Notes: generated by a model not told the origin, from the letters alone. 33,554 nt of DNA from CAZBSE01 sp964494385 (GCA_964494385.1 CAZBSE010000019.1:1-33554); one strand, 5' to 3'. Shown: positions 1-8,962, counted from the first letter of the stretch. Program-made: numbers and translations.

Positions 1-2
1 GA

Positions 3-56
3 AAGGGCCTTGGAGTGCGGATAATCACGGCCGAGGATGTCTTCCCGGCCGATTAA
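3..56 (+). CDS. C-terminal tail of an upstream gene (partial)
   Basis: An open frame enters from the left edge and ends at TAA 54-56, giving the tail KGLGVRIITAEDVFPAD. The next start codon (ATG 61) lies 4 bases after this stop, which is operon-like spacing. By context it could be the end of another subunit of the sugar ABC transporter, but 17 residues are too few to identify it. Confidence 0.3.
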   Translation, partial: KGLGVRIITAEDVFPAD

Positions 57-60
57 GTTA

Positions 61-1352
61 ATGAAAAAGAATTTAGCCCCCTTTATTCCCACCAAATTTT
101 CCATCAATCGCAAGTACATCCCCCTGTTTACCACGGCAACTCTTTTTTTCATTACCTATGCCATTGGGGCGATCTTTTTCAAAGCGATGAGGGAACCGCA
201 AGTTTTTCTTTGTTCATAACGTCACCATTCTTGTTGATTGCAGCAGTTGGAGGGACGTTCGTCATCCTCTCAGGGAGTGGGTGGATCGATCTTTCAGTCG
301 CTGGCATTATTGCACTGACGGGGACCGCCTCGGCGGCATTGCTGCGAGCGGGCTGCAATCCATGGATAGTGATGCTGCTCATGTTAGTCATGGGGGTTTT
401 TATAGGCTCCATAATGGGAAGCCTCGTCACTTTCCTGAAAGTGCATCCATTCATTGCTACATTGGCGTTCTTGTGGATTGGGCGCGGGTTGTGCTTTTTC
501 ATCAGCGACGTTTCAATACCTATCTACAACCCAATATACGAGCTTCTTTCATGGACGAAAATTCTGATTCCAGGATTAAGCAATCCAGTTACAAAAGAGG
601 GGGCTTATATCTCTCTCTTGGTTGTGCTGGTGCTTGTCGTTTATGCTCTGGCGATATATATTGCGCACTATACACGCTTTGGCCGCACAGTCTACGCTAT
701 CGGAGGCAATGAACAATCCGCACGATTGATGGGCTTGCGGGTAAACGCCACGAAAGTGGGGGTCTACGCGTTGACAGGTTTCTTCACTGCGCTGGCAGGT
801 TTAGTACTTAGCATCTACTTGGCGTCCGGACATGGATATTATGCAAATGGCTTTGAATTGACTGTAATCGCTACAGTAGTAATAGGAGGCACGATGCTGA
901 CGGGTGGCGTAGGGTATTTGTTTGGTACACTGTTTGGCGCACTCATTATAGGTGTTATTCAGACTTTGATCCAGTTCAACGGAAACCTGAGCTCCTGGTG
1001 GACAAAAATCGTAATAGGTCTACTTTTACTATTATTTATAGGCGTACAAAGTATTATAGCAGCCAGGAAAACCCGCATATTAACAAAAGAGAAGATCGAA
1101 AAGGCAAAGCCAGCAGCTGAACTTGGCAAAAAGAAAATGCCTGCATGGAAAATAGCTGCAATTGTAGCCAGTGCGATCATAGTGATCGGCTTGGGTGTCT
1201 TTATGCTTGTGAAGTTCCTTCCTTCAGAACAAGGAACGGGTACAGAAGTCTCAGAATCAGGTGGACGTGTACTAACCTTTTCGACAGGATCAGGCTGCAC
1301 TTCTTGTGCAGTCCGGAGCTGTTGTTGTATACGAGCGCAACGGTGGACCTAG
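61..1352 (+). CDS. Sugar ABC transporter permease (RbsC/YjfF type), frameshifted, with C-terminal extension
   Basis: Membrane permease of a ribose/galactofuranose-type ABC importer (BPD_transp_2 family). The N-terminus is read from ATG 61 (MKKNLAPFIP, first membrane segment near 110-180), and the rest in another frame from about 210. The break is near 205-215, where one base seems missing: the family sequence runs QVFL then an FI-x-x-x-FLLIAAVG stretch, and here these halves are in different frames. Family hallmarks follow: GGTFVILSG, IDLSV, IIALTG, SIPIYNPIY, YAIGGNEQSARLMG, TVVIGGTMLTGGVG and LSSWWTKI. The SGSGWIDLS stretch has two residues more than the usual SGGIDLS. After the normal permease end (about 1080) the frame continues through a lysine-rich linker and one extra membrane helix (1140-1215), then loses coherence near 1280, where the next reading frame takes over. 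It is either a decayed gene or a gene with assembly indels near a contig edge. Confidence 0.8.
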
Positions 1353-1671
1353 TGGCATTGATGAACTTTATGCTATTTATCCGGATGGACGAATCACCGG
1401 TGACAATACTGTGGAAACAATAGAGGAACAGGTGACACCTGAAGAAGTAGAGCAATTACTCCTGGGTATTGCCAGTAGAGGATGGTTTAAGAATAAGATG
1501 TATAGTACGTGGCATGATCCATGCGAGCAATGCTTTGGATATTATATAACAGTTACCTATGAGGGTGAAGAAAAGACTGTAAAGGGTGTAGATGGCGGAA
1601 CAGATGCACCTTCTGATTACTGGCAGGTCGTTTCGTCGATAAATGGAGTTATTCCTCACTTTACATATTGA
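1276..1671 (+). CDS. Extracytoplasmic domain of unknown function, probably the continuation of the permease extension
   Basis: The frame opens after a stop at 1273-1275 and reads FRQDQAALLVQSGAVVVYER before a domain with GGPSGIDELYAIYPDGRI and EQVTPEEVEQLL. If separate it would start at GTG 1306. There is no ribosome site or signal peptide in front of it, and the preceding frame supplies a membrane helix and stops making sense exactly here. The simplest reading is therefore one protein, membrane anchor plus soluble domain, split by a 1-base frameshift near 1275-1300. The domain has two cysteines in CEQC and aromatic beta-type segments. I do not recognise a named family. Fusion to the sugar permease is odd and may itself come from an indel. 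Confidence 0.5.
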   Translation, partial: PFRQDQAALLVQSGAVVVYERNGGPSGIDELYAIYPDGRITGDNTVETIEEQVTPEEVEQLLLGIASRGWFKNKMYSTWHDPCEQCFGYYITVTYEGEEKTVKGVDGGTDAPSDYWQVVSSINGVIPHFTY

Positions 1672-1747
1672 GAATAGACAAAAAACCGAGGGTTTATGCC
1701 CAGGCTTTTAAAATTCTAGTATTTCCATTTTTGTGGAGGAGAAAAAA

Positions 1748-2680
1748 ATGAGCATTAATAAAAAGAATATGATTTTTATAATTCCAATACTGGTATGCGC
1801 TCTGTTTCTCTATTCCTGCGCATACATTGTAGTTCCCGATTTAGCAGATAGCGGTATATCAGCTGAATCAAGAGGCTGGACTGCAGTTGCAACAGAAATA
1901 GGTGAATCAGAATCCGGGGATTTGCGAATTTACATTACCATAAGGAATGAGACATATAATTGGAGTGCCATGAAAGCAGCAGAAGGAAAACCAGCTGTAC
2001 TTGATGCCGGTGACAGCGAGACTATAAACAGTAATACTGTTTTTTGGGTACGGGCGGACACCGTCTGGCTCCGGGTTTTCAGATGCGGGGTTATATGACA
2101 GGAAAACCGGCAGAACCGGAAATACAGCTTATATATGTAGAATACGAAGGAATAGAAGAAATCACCCCGGGCTCCAGGCTCTCTATGGATGTTAGCTATG
2201 TTACCGGCGAACTTAATTATTTTTATCAGGATGTAGGCGAAGTAAACCAGAAACTGGAAATAGACCTGGACCAGGTTGCCGGAGATTTAACTTATCCGAT
2301 TACCGAACCGATTGAGGGTTTGATTAAGGAACCTGATTCCCAGATTGAAGCAATCAATGATAACACTATTACTCTTGCAAATGTAAGCCGTACAGATGCT
2401 GGTCTTGAATTCACATGGAGAAATTTTAATCCCAGTGAGTATCCTTTAAAAGTTCATATAGGAGAACCACCTGTTATTGGTGAGGATGGTATAATCTTAT
2501 GGCATTTATAAAATTATGGACATGGTATCTGCGCCGGTAACGCCCTCAGAAGGTGAAACAGAATGGACTACTGCTGTTACGGTTCCGCAGGATGTCAAAG
2601 GCTTTTATATATTGCTGAGTGTAGAGTCTAAAAAGCAGCGGCTTTATGTAAACTATGCCCTTGATATCATTAATGAATAA
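1748..2680 (+). pseudogene. Lipoprotein, broken by two frameshifts
   Basis: A strong ribosome site GGAGGA (1735-1740) lies 7 bases before ATG 1748. The N-terminus has a signal peptide with lipobox LYSC (residues about 22-25), so the product would be a secreted lipoprotein. The first frame runs to about 2065. The protein resumes one frame over with GFQMRGYMTGKPAEPEIQ up to about 2495, then shifts again to SAPVTPSEGETEW and stops at 2678-2680. Read together the pieces give one protein of roughly 310 residues rich in acidic and beta-type segments. No known family recognised. It lies directly downstream of the damaged permease, so the two may share a cause, either gene decay or base-calling indels. 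Confidence 0.6.
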
Positions 2681-2790
2681 ATTCGCTGATTATATATTTT
2701 TTAAAAAAGTTAATGCCGGATAAAAATTAAATGGAAGTACTTATAAAATAAAATATGGCGGCACAAGCTAAGGTATGCAAAAGAGAAATA

Positions 2791-2819
2791 TTGACAAAAA
2801 ACATTATGTTAGTTAAACT
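2791..2819 (+). promoter_or_regulatory. Promoter of the pentose operon
   Basis: Perfect -35 TTGACA at 2791-2796, a 17-base spacer, and a -10 TAAACT (4 of 6 to consensus) at 2814-2819. It lies about 120 bases before the isomerase gene in the 261-base gap after the broken lipoprotein. An inverted repeat covers the -10 (see the next entry). No other convincing promoter is seen in this gap. Confidence 0.55.
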
Positions 2820-2829
2820 TACTAACATA
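2805..2829. promoter_or_regulatory. Candidate ROK repressor operator (perfect inverted repeat)
   Basis: Arms TATGTTAGT (2805-2813) and ACTAACATA (2821-2829) are perfect complements around the 7-base centre TAAACTT, which contains the -10 hexamer. The TTAGT/ACTAA half-sites resemble operators of ROK-family sugar repressors such as XylR. A ROK repressor is encoded 1.5 kb downstream in the same operon, so autoregulated sugar induction is a reasonable inference. Confidence 0.6.
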
Positions 2830-2941
2830 TAGTTTTTTATTTAATAAAGAAATTTTTTACTTTAACCAAGCAGGTAAGTTATTAAAGTTACTTAATTTAA
2901 GTATAGCATAAATTAAAATTATTTAAGGAAGGTTTTCTAAA

Positions 2942-4333
2942 ATGGTAAAAATAGGTTTTGTTCCGTCTCATAGATCACCATTCAGCAAAGAATGGGCAAT
3001 TGATATGAGGGCAAGGGTAATTAAATCAATTGATAAAAAAATAGAGGAAGTTGAGTTGATATACCCCGATGAAAGTCTGACAGATGGCGGACTGGTAACT
3101 TTTACGGAAGATGCAGAAAAAGTTATAAAATTATTTAAAGAAAAAGATATTGACGGCCTGCTTATAGGTATGATGACTTTTGGTGAGGAAATACCAAATC
3201 TTTTAATTGCAGAAGCATTCGATAACATTCCGGTCCAGGTTTTTGGCACAAAAGAAGGACCGTTTACCGGGGATGGAAACAGGAAGTCAGACTCATTCTG
3301 CGGCACCATCTCTACTGCATCGGGACTGGTAAGAAGAAATATAAAGTTTGACTTTTCAGGAATTTATTTTCCGGAAGAGGAGGAATTCATATCGGATGTA
3401 AGGAAATTTTCCAAGGCAGTGCTTGCAAGTTCAGGCTTTAAAGGTATGAAAATAGGTGCGGTTGGCCCAAGACCCGCACCCTTTGAGACCTGTGCCATAA
3501 ATGAGGTAGACCTTATAGAAAAGTTTAGAATTAAGGTTGTACCTTATACACTTCTTAAGCTAAAGGCAGATTTAAGAGATATAAAAGATAGTGATATAAA
3601 AAAGATATCCGATGAGATAAAAAAATCTTATGACTGCAAACTTACAGATGACAAAACAATCTCTAAAATTGCCGGACTTGAATATGTACTTAAAAAATAT
3701 TCATCGGAAGAAAATCTTTCCGGTTTTGCGGTACAATGCTGGACAGCCATGCAGGAAGAGATCGGAATATCTCCCTGTCTCAGTATGGGAAGACTGACCG
3801 ACAGTGGTATAATGTGTGCTTGTGAAGTTGATATTCTTGGTGCAATCACTATGGTGATACAGCATCTTTTGACATTTAAGCAGGATGTACCGCATTTTAT
3901 TGACTGGACCATACAAAATCAGGAAAATGAAAATATGTTTCTGGCCTGGCACTGTGGAAATGGTCCAATAAGTTTGAGATGTAAATCGTGCAAACCTCAG
4001 ATTAATACCCATTCGATACTGGGTAAACAAATTGGATATGATAAAAGCTATGGAACGGCAGAATTTCAATTAAAAGAAGGTCCTGTGACCTTAAACAGAC
4101 TGGTGGAAGTAAGCGGAAGGTTTAAGATGCTATCCACAACCGGAGAAGCAGTGTTTGATAATAGAACCCTCAGGGGTACATGGAAATGGATTAAAGTAAA
4201 AGACTTAAAAAAGCTCTACAGGACTATAATTGAAGAAGGTTTTGTACATCATGCCAGTATGATTTTTGGGGATTTAACAAAAGAGATCAAAACTTTCTGT
4301 AATTTTATGGGCATAGATATTGTAGAAGTATAA
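2942..4333 (+). CDS. L-fucose/L-arabinose isomerase family protein
   Basis: Predicted cytoplasmic, metal-dependent aldose-ketose isomerase of 463 residues. It starts at ATG 2942 after an AGGAAGG-type ribosome site. The C-terminal half has the FucI-like pattern FAVQCWTAMQ, PCLSMGRLTDSG and ACEVDILGA, with Glu295, Asp297 and His337 (LAWHCGN) as likely metal ligands. The N-terminal half is the alpha/beta domain of the family (DGLLIGMMTFGEE). It does not resemble canonical AraA, yet it leads an operon with araB and araD, so it probably supplies L-ribulose from L-arabinose or acts on a related pentose. Substrate is inferred from context only; a fucose or other deoxysugar role is less likely next to AraB/AraD. 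Confidence 0.85.
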   Translation: MVKIGFVPSHRSPFSKEWAIDMRARVIKSIDKKIEEVELIYPDESLTDGGLVTFTEDAEKVIKLFKEKDIDGLLIGMMTFGEEIPNLLIAEAFDNIPVQVFGTKEGPFTGDGNRKSDSFCGTISTASGLVRRNIKFDFSGIYFPEEEEFISDVRKFSKAVLASSGFKGMKIGAVGPRPAPFETCAINEVDLIEKFRIKVVPYTLLKLKADLRDIKDSDIKKISDEIKKSYDCKLTDDKTISKIAGLEYVLKKYSSEENLSGFAVQCWTAMQEEIGISPCLSMGRLTDSGIMCACEVDILGAITMVIQHLLTFKQDVPHFIDWTIQNQENENMFLAWHCGNGPISLRCKSCKPQINTHSILGKQIGYDKSYGTAEFQLKEGPVTLNRLVEVSGRFKMLSTTGEAVFDNRTLRGTWKWIKVKDLKKLYRTIIEEGFVHHASMIFGDLTKEIKTFCNFMGIDIVEV

Positions 4334-4377
4334 TTTTTTAGTAAAAAGTATTTTAGTGGTAGATTATCATTTAATGA

Positions 4378-4383
4378 TATAAT
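4378..4383 (+). promoter_or_regulatory. TATAAT box just before the ROK gene
   Basis: A perfect TATAAT lies 7 bases before the ROK start codon and no Shine-Dalgarno sequence is present. No good -35 is visible. If real, transcription would begin at or next to the ATG and give a leaderless mRNA. Confidence 0.3.
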
Positions 4384-4390
4384 TTTTAAT

Positions 4391-5650
4391 ATGGTTTACG
4401 GAAAAGAAAAAAATAATATTTCGCTAAAAGAAATAAATAAGAAAAATATACTTAAAATAATGATAGATATAGGACCGATCTCTCGAATTGATATATCAAG
4501 GAGGCTTAAGATAAGTCGTCCCACTACCTCAGCGTATATAAGTGAGCTAATAGAAGACGGCCTTATAGAAGAAATTGGTAAAAGCGACTCTACTTCCTCC
4601 GGCGGTAAAAAAGCGATACTAATTCAATTCAATGTCAGAGCTGGTTATATATTAGGAATAATGATAGGGGTAAAGACTATCAGGATTGCTCTTACAGATT
4701 TTGGTTCAAACATAATAGAAATAATAAAAATTCCGACTGAGGAACAGCTTGGACCGGATGCGATTATAGATAAGCTGGTAAAGAATTTGAAGAAGATTAT
4801 TAACATATCCGGGGTCAGCAAGGAAGAAATAATAGGTATAGGAATAGGAGCAACGGGCCTGGTTGACAGCAGGAAAGGCCTGGTTATTTTTTCACCCAAT
4901 TTAGATGGATGGAATAATATAAAACTTAAAGAAATTATAGAGAAAAAAATCGGACTTCCTACTTTTATTGAAAATGAATGCAGGGTCCAGGCAATTGCAG
5001 AGAAAAAATATGGCCTTGCAAAAGATGTTAATGATTTTGTATGCGTAGAGACTGGAATTGGTATAGGCACCGGTGTATTTATAGATAATAAACTTATGGT
5101 CGGAGATAAGGGAATGGCAGGGGAGGTGGGCCATATAATAACCAATCTTGCGGGGAACAGAAAGTGCCACTGCGGAAATGTAGGGTGTCTTGAAACTTTA
5201 TGCTCAATTAATTCTTTGATGGAAGACATAATAACTGATATTAGAAAAAGTGGAAAATCAGCTGATTACAAAAGCAGTAAACTCGGAATAGAGGATTTGT
5301 ACAAGCTTTATAAACAGGGTGACAGGATAGTGACCAGAAATGTAGAGAAAAATGCTGAATACCTCGGTATCGGAATTTCCAATACAATTAAAATGTTTAA
5401 CCCGGAACTAATTATAATTCACGGTGAAGTTATTAAATTTGGAAGGAAGTATTTAGGGAAAGTCAAGAAATCGGTCTCTAAAAATACTTTTCCAAAAGTT
5501 AAAGATAACTATAATATCCAGTTTTCAGAATTAGGAGAAAATGTTGGAGTTTTTGGTACAGTAGCTATTGTTTTTGATAATACTTTCGACCTAGAAAATT
5601 CTAATATTGCAGGTCATTATATTATAAAGAAGAAATTAAGCAGAGCTTAA
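4391..5650 (+). CDS. ROK family transcriptional repressor
   Basis: 419-residue ROK (repressor, ORF, kinase) protein of the XylR/NagC type. Residues about 15-75 form a winged helix-turn-helix (SRIDISRRLKISRPTTSAYI). The ROK domain follows, with DFG-type phosphate-binding segments, GIGIGTG and the zinc-binding signature CHCGNVGCLET. It is placed between the isomerase and araB, 57 bases after the former, and is the likely reader of the inverted repeat at 2805-2829. The sugar sensed is probably the substrate or product of the operon. The start is not supported by a ribosome site; the TATAAT box 7 bases upstream suggests separate or leaderless expression. Confidence 0.9.
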   Translation: MVYGKEKNNISLKEINKKNILKIMIDIGPISRIDISRRLKISRPTTSAYISELIEDGLIEEIGKSDSTSSGGKKAILIQFNVRAGYILGIMIGVKTIRIALTDFGSNIIEIIKIPTEEQLGPDAIIDKLVKNLKKIINISGVSKEEIIGIGIGATGLVDSRKGLVIFSPNLDGWNNIKLKEIIEKKIGLPTFIENECRVQAIAEKKYGLAKDVNDFVCVETGIGIGTGVFIDNKLMVGDKGMAGEVGHIITNLAGNRKCHCGNVGCLETLCSINSLMEDIITDIRKSGKSADYKSSKLGIEDLYKLYKQGDRIVTRNVEKNAEYLGIGISNTIKMFNPELIIIHGEVIKFGRKYLGKVKKSVSKNTFPKVKDNYNIQFSELGENVGVFGTVAIVFDNTFDLENSNIAGHYIIKKKLSRA

Positions 5651-5685
5651 ATCAGGTTATAATAAATGTCCATATAAGAAATATC

Positions 5686-7347
5686 ATGAAGGAATCTAAA
5701 TATGTAATAGGCATAGATTTTGGCACCGATTCTGTACGATCAGTTATTGTAGATACCTCCAGCGGTGAAGAAATATCATCCGGTGTTTCTTATTTTAAAA
5801 GATGGATGGAAGGCAGGTACTGCAGCCCTGAGAAAAACCAGTTTCGACAGCATCCCCTGGATCATATCGAATCCCTCGAAGAATCAATTACAGATGCAAT
5901 AAAAGATGCTCCCCTGCGTATAAAGGATAATATAGCAGGCATAGGGGTAGCCACAACCGGCTCTACTGCAGGGCCGGTAGATGAGAATGGCACAGTGCTG
6001 GCTTTAAAGGAAGATTTTAAAGATAATCCAAATGCTATGTTTGTAATGTGGAAAGATCACAGTACCGTAGAAGAAGCGGAGTTAATAAATAAAGCAGCCA
6101 GATCATGGGGAGGAGAAGATTATACCAAGTATGAAGGGGGAGTATATTCTTCAGAGTGGTTCTGGTCAAAGATACTTCATGTACTGAAAGAGGATAATAA
6201 AGTAAAAGAGGCTGCTTTCTCGTGGGTTGAGCATGCGGACTGGATACCGGCAATTCTTGCCGGGAATATAAACCCAATGGAGATAAAGCGAAGCAGATGT
6301 GCAGCGGGGCATAAGGCAATGTGGCATGCTTCCTGGGGAGGACTCCCTCCGGAAAAATTCCTGGTAAAAATATCGCCCCTGTTATCAGGTTTGAGGGAGA
6401 GATTGTATAGCAAAACTTATACTTCGGATTATACTGCAGGGAAGTTATCCGGCAGGTGGGCAAAAAAACTTTGCTTGAATGAAGGCATTCCTATTTCTGT
6501 AGGAGCTTATGATTCTCATATGGGAGCGGTTGGGGCAAGGATAAAACCGGGTACCTTCGTAAAAATAATCGGTACTTCCTGCTGTGATATAGCCGTAAGT
6601 CCTAAAAACGAAATTGGAGGAAAATTAATATCCGGCATATGCGGTCAGGTTGATGGGTCCGTGATACCAGGAATGATAGGACTGGAAGCAGGACAATCTG
6701 CTTATGGAGATGTTTATGCCTGGTTTAGGGATTTACTTTCATGGCCCTTTAAAAAAATAAATTCAGGCTCCATAAATAAAGAAGAGATAAAAAAAAATAT
6801 TGACCTAATTATCCCGGAACTTACCAAAGAAGCTTCAAGAATAAACCCCGAAGGCAATAATTTGATTGCCCTGGACTGGCTAAATGGAAGAAGAACCCCC
6901 TATGCGGACCAGAAGCTAAAAGGAGCAATTTTAGGCGTGACCCTGGGGACGGATGCTCCTAAACTGTTTAGAGCACTGGTTGAGGCAACTGCATTTGGCG
7001 CAAAAGCTATAGTAGACAGGTTTTTAGAGGAGGACATTGTCATAAACCAGATTGTGGCTATTGGAGGAGTACCTAAGAAATCACCACTGGTAATCCAGAT
7101 ACTGTCTGATGTACTTAATATGCCGGTGAAGATAACAAGATCCGAACAATCTGTAGCACTGGGAGCTGCTATTTTTGGAGCAGTGGCAGCCGGGACATAC
7201 AAGTCAGTAGAGGAAGCACAGGAATATATGGGGTCGAAGTTTGAAACCGTTTATCATCCTGATAAGAGGAACATTTCCATTTATAATCATCTGTATAAAA
7301 GATATAAAAAATTAGGAGATATACTGGAGAATGAATTAAGAAAATGA
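5686..7347 (+). CDS. araB: Ribulokinase (L-ribulokinase), FGGY family
   Basis: Phosphorylates L-ribulose to L-ribulose 5-phosphate with ATP in the cytoplasm, the second step of L-arabinose breakdown. The 553-residue length matches AraB. Characteristic segments include IDFGTDSVRSVIVD at the N-terminus, GVATTGSTAGPVD, NPNAMFVMWKDH, GGVYSSEWFWSKILH, RCAAGHKAMWH, GAYDSHMGAVGA, KIIGTSCCDI, GICGQVDGSVIPG, GLEAGQSAYGD, LDWLNGRRTP and ALGAAIFGAVAAG, all in the order seen in E. coli AraB. It follows the ROK gene by 35 bases and overlaps araD by 4 bases (ATGA). No clear ribosome site precedes it. Confidence 0.95.
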   Translation: MKESKYVIGIDFGTDSVRSVIVDTSSGEEISSGVSYFKRWMEGRYCSPEKNQFRQHPLDHIESLEESITDAIKDAPLRIKDNIAGIGVATTGSTAGPVDENGTVLALKEDFKDNPNAMFVMWKDHSTVEEAELINKAARSWGGEDYTKYEGGVYSSEWFWSKILHVLKEDNKVKEAAFSWVEHADWIPAILAGNINPMEIKRSRCAAGHKAMWHASWGGLPPEKFLVKISPLLSGLRERLYSKTYTSDYTAGKLSGRWAKKLCLNEGIPISVGAYDSHMGAVGARIKPGTFVKIIGTSCCDIAVSPKNEIGGKLISGICGQVDGSVIPGMIGLEAGQSAYGDVYAWFRDLLSWPFKKINSGSINKEEIKKNIDLIIPELTKEASRINPEGNNLIALDWLNGRRTPYADQKLKGAILGVTLGTDAPKLFRALVEATAFGAKAIVDRFLEEDIVINQIVAIGGVPKKSPLVIQILSDVLNMPVKITRSEQSVALGAAIFGAVAAGTYKSVEEAQEYMGSKFETVYHPDKRNISIYNHLYKRYKKLGDILENELRK

Positions 7348-8048
7348 ACCTTTTGAAATTGAAAAAAGAAGTATATAAAGCCAATATAAAACTCTACTTA
7401 AGCGGACTTGTTACATCTACCTTTGGCAATGTATCTGGAATTGACAGGGAGAAATCCCTGGTGGCAATTAAACCTAGCGGAGTAGCGTATAAAAAACTAA
7501 CTTATAAGGATATAGTATTGGTAGATCTTGAGGGAAATAAAGTTGAAGGAAAGCTAAATCCTTCTTCAGATACAAAAACTCACCTGGAACTTTATAAAAA
7601 TTTTTCCGGCATCGGCGGGGTGGCGCACACACACTCAATTTATGCCACTGCCTGGGCTCAGGCAAAAAAAGCTATACCCTGCCTTGGCACCACACATGCA
7701 GATTTCTTTTATGGGGAGATACCCTGCACAAGAGTCATAAGTGATAGATGTATAATAGAAGATTATGAGTTGGAAACAGGAAAGCTGATTGTAGACGCCT
7801 TTAAATCCGTAGATTATCATTATATGAAGGCAGTACTGATTGCATGTCATGGTCCCTTCTGCTGGGGAGAAAATGCTGAAGAATCTGTGAAAATCAGCAT
7901 TGCATTGGAAGAAATCGCAAGGATTGCGCTTTATTCAATAATAATTAATCCACAGCTTGGAAATATAAAAAGAAGTCTTCTTGAAAAACACTACTTGAGA
8001 AAACACGGAAAAGATGCTTATTACGGGCAGGAAAAAAGCAATAAGTAA
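7344..8048 (+). CDS. araD: L-ribulose-5-phosphate 4-epimerase
   Basis: Class II aldolase/epimerase fold protein of 234 residues, converting L-ribulose 5-phosphate to D-xylulose 5-phosphate, the last step before the pentose phosphate pathway. Zinc ligands are visible: His95 and His97 in AHTHS and His169 in ACHGPF, with Asp76 in PSSDT. Asp120 in TTHADFFYG and the C-terminal KHYLRKHGKDAYYGQ match AraD. Its start codon overlaps the araB stop (ATGA), so translation is coupled. It ends the operon; the 73 bases after it show no clear terminator. Confidence 0.95.
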   Translation: MNLLKLKKEVYKANIKLYLSGLVTSTFGNVSGIDREKSLVAIKPSGVAYKKLTYKDIVLVDLEGNKVEGKLNPSSDTKTHLELYKNFSGIGGVAHTHSIYATAWAQAKKAIPCLGTTHADFFYGEIPCTRVISDRCIIEDYELETGKLIVDAFKSVDYHYMKAVLIACHGPFCWGENAEESVKISIALEEIARIALYSIIINPQLGNIKRSLLEKHYLRKHGKDAYYGQEKSNK

Positions 8049-8121
8049 TTACCCCTAAGGAATAGTCATTAAGCAATAGAACTGTTTGACCCTAAAATAT
8101 TGCATAATTTCGATTATTCAA

Positions 8122-8631
8122 TCAGGATTTAAATTTTGAAATTGCATGAAGAAGTCTTTGCTTGACCCAGTTTGAATCGCGCTCAAGAGGAAGGATTGAA
8201 TTCCAGAGCTGGTTAAAACTATGGACATATGAGTTTACCGCGGTTACTTCACGTGTTACAAGGGAAAAGTCAGATTGTCCATTATGATTAATTGTATTAA
8301 AAAGTATAATAGTGTTTTTTTTAATCCATACATCAATTCCATCCAAAAAATCGTGAGGCGGTCCTTCGGTAAGTGCAATTTTAAAGCTGGATATTGTATC
8401 CATAATTGATATCATTTCTTCTATATATTGGATGAAAATGCTTCTTGGGACTTTTAGACGCCTGCTTATGAACAAAGATGATTAGTTTAAGTAAATATAA
8501 TCAGATTCGGGAATTTGCTCCAGCTTCTTGATGTCATATATGTATTTATGATTTCGACCTTCTCCTAACTTAAGAACTGGACCAAAGATTGTGGTAAGGT
8601 TACCTTTTCTTTGCTGGGTACATAGATAAAT
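8122..8631 (-). pseudogene. Nonsense-interrupted gene of unknown function
   Basis: On the reverse strand an open frame from 8631 reads TTIFGPVLKLGEGRNHKYIY and PESDYIYLN, hits TAA at 8482-8484, and continues in the same frame as SSLFISRRLKVPRSIFIQYI through to a stop at 8122. The part after the stop (117 codons) looks like an intact conserved domain with TREVTAVNSYVHSF and LWNSI segments. No start codon, ribosome site or N-terminal domain is seen upstream, where the DNA becomes almost pure A/T. The frame is kept on both sides of the stop, so this is a truncated gene with a point nonsense mutation, possibly the sensor half of a regulator. I do not recognise the family with confidence. Confidence 0.55.
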
Positions 8632-8762
8632 TTAAAAATCTTGTAAAGCAGTAAATTTTATATAAAAAAATAAGATATAGTATATAATATTTATTTATTA
8701 TTGTATTTAATTTAATATTAAGATATTAATTAATATTTATATAATATTAATTTAATGTAAAA
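8632..8762. other. Very AT-rich spacer
   Basis: This stretch is nearly all A and T, with runs such as TATAATATTTATTTATTATT. No gene or clear promoter can be told apart in it. It separates two decayed segments. Confidence 0.5.
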
Positions 8763-8912
8763 ATGAAAACAGATTTAAAAAAGCGGTTAGCCTTATATAA
8801 AAATAATGGTATCTTATTTATATCAGTTTTCACTATAACTGCTGTTTTTCTTATAGTAACCTTTTCCTCCTGCTGTATTGATTTAAATAAGCTCCTGGAG
8901 CCTAAAAGCTAA
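8763..8912 (+). pseudogene. Lipoprotein N-terminus, truncated by stops
   Basis: A 49-codon frame begins MKTDLKKRLALYKNNGILF and has a hydrophobic signal segment ending FLIVTFSSCC, a lipobox-like site. It stops at TAA 8910-8912, but the same frame goes on after the stop with EITFKSDEGDAAVAL before the next stop. A neighbouring frame then gives MGFAEANVAPRALPEKMLPK. This looks like the start of a longer secreted lipoprotein that has been cut up by stops and frameshifts. Confidence 0.4.
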
Positions 8913-8962
8913 GAAATAACTTTTAAAAGCGATGAGGGAGATGCCGCAGTAGCTCTCTAAGT

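Noticed and set aside
4645..5229. Reverse-strand gene of 194 codons inside the ROK gene
   Set aside because: A shadow of the ROK frame; the forward product has all ROK motifs including the zinc signature.
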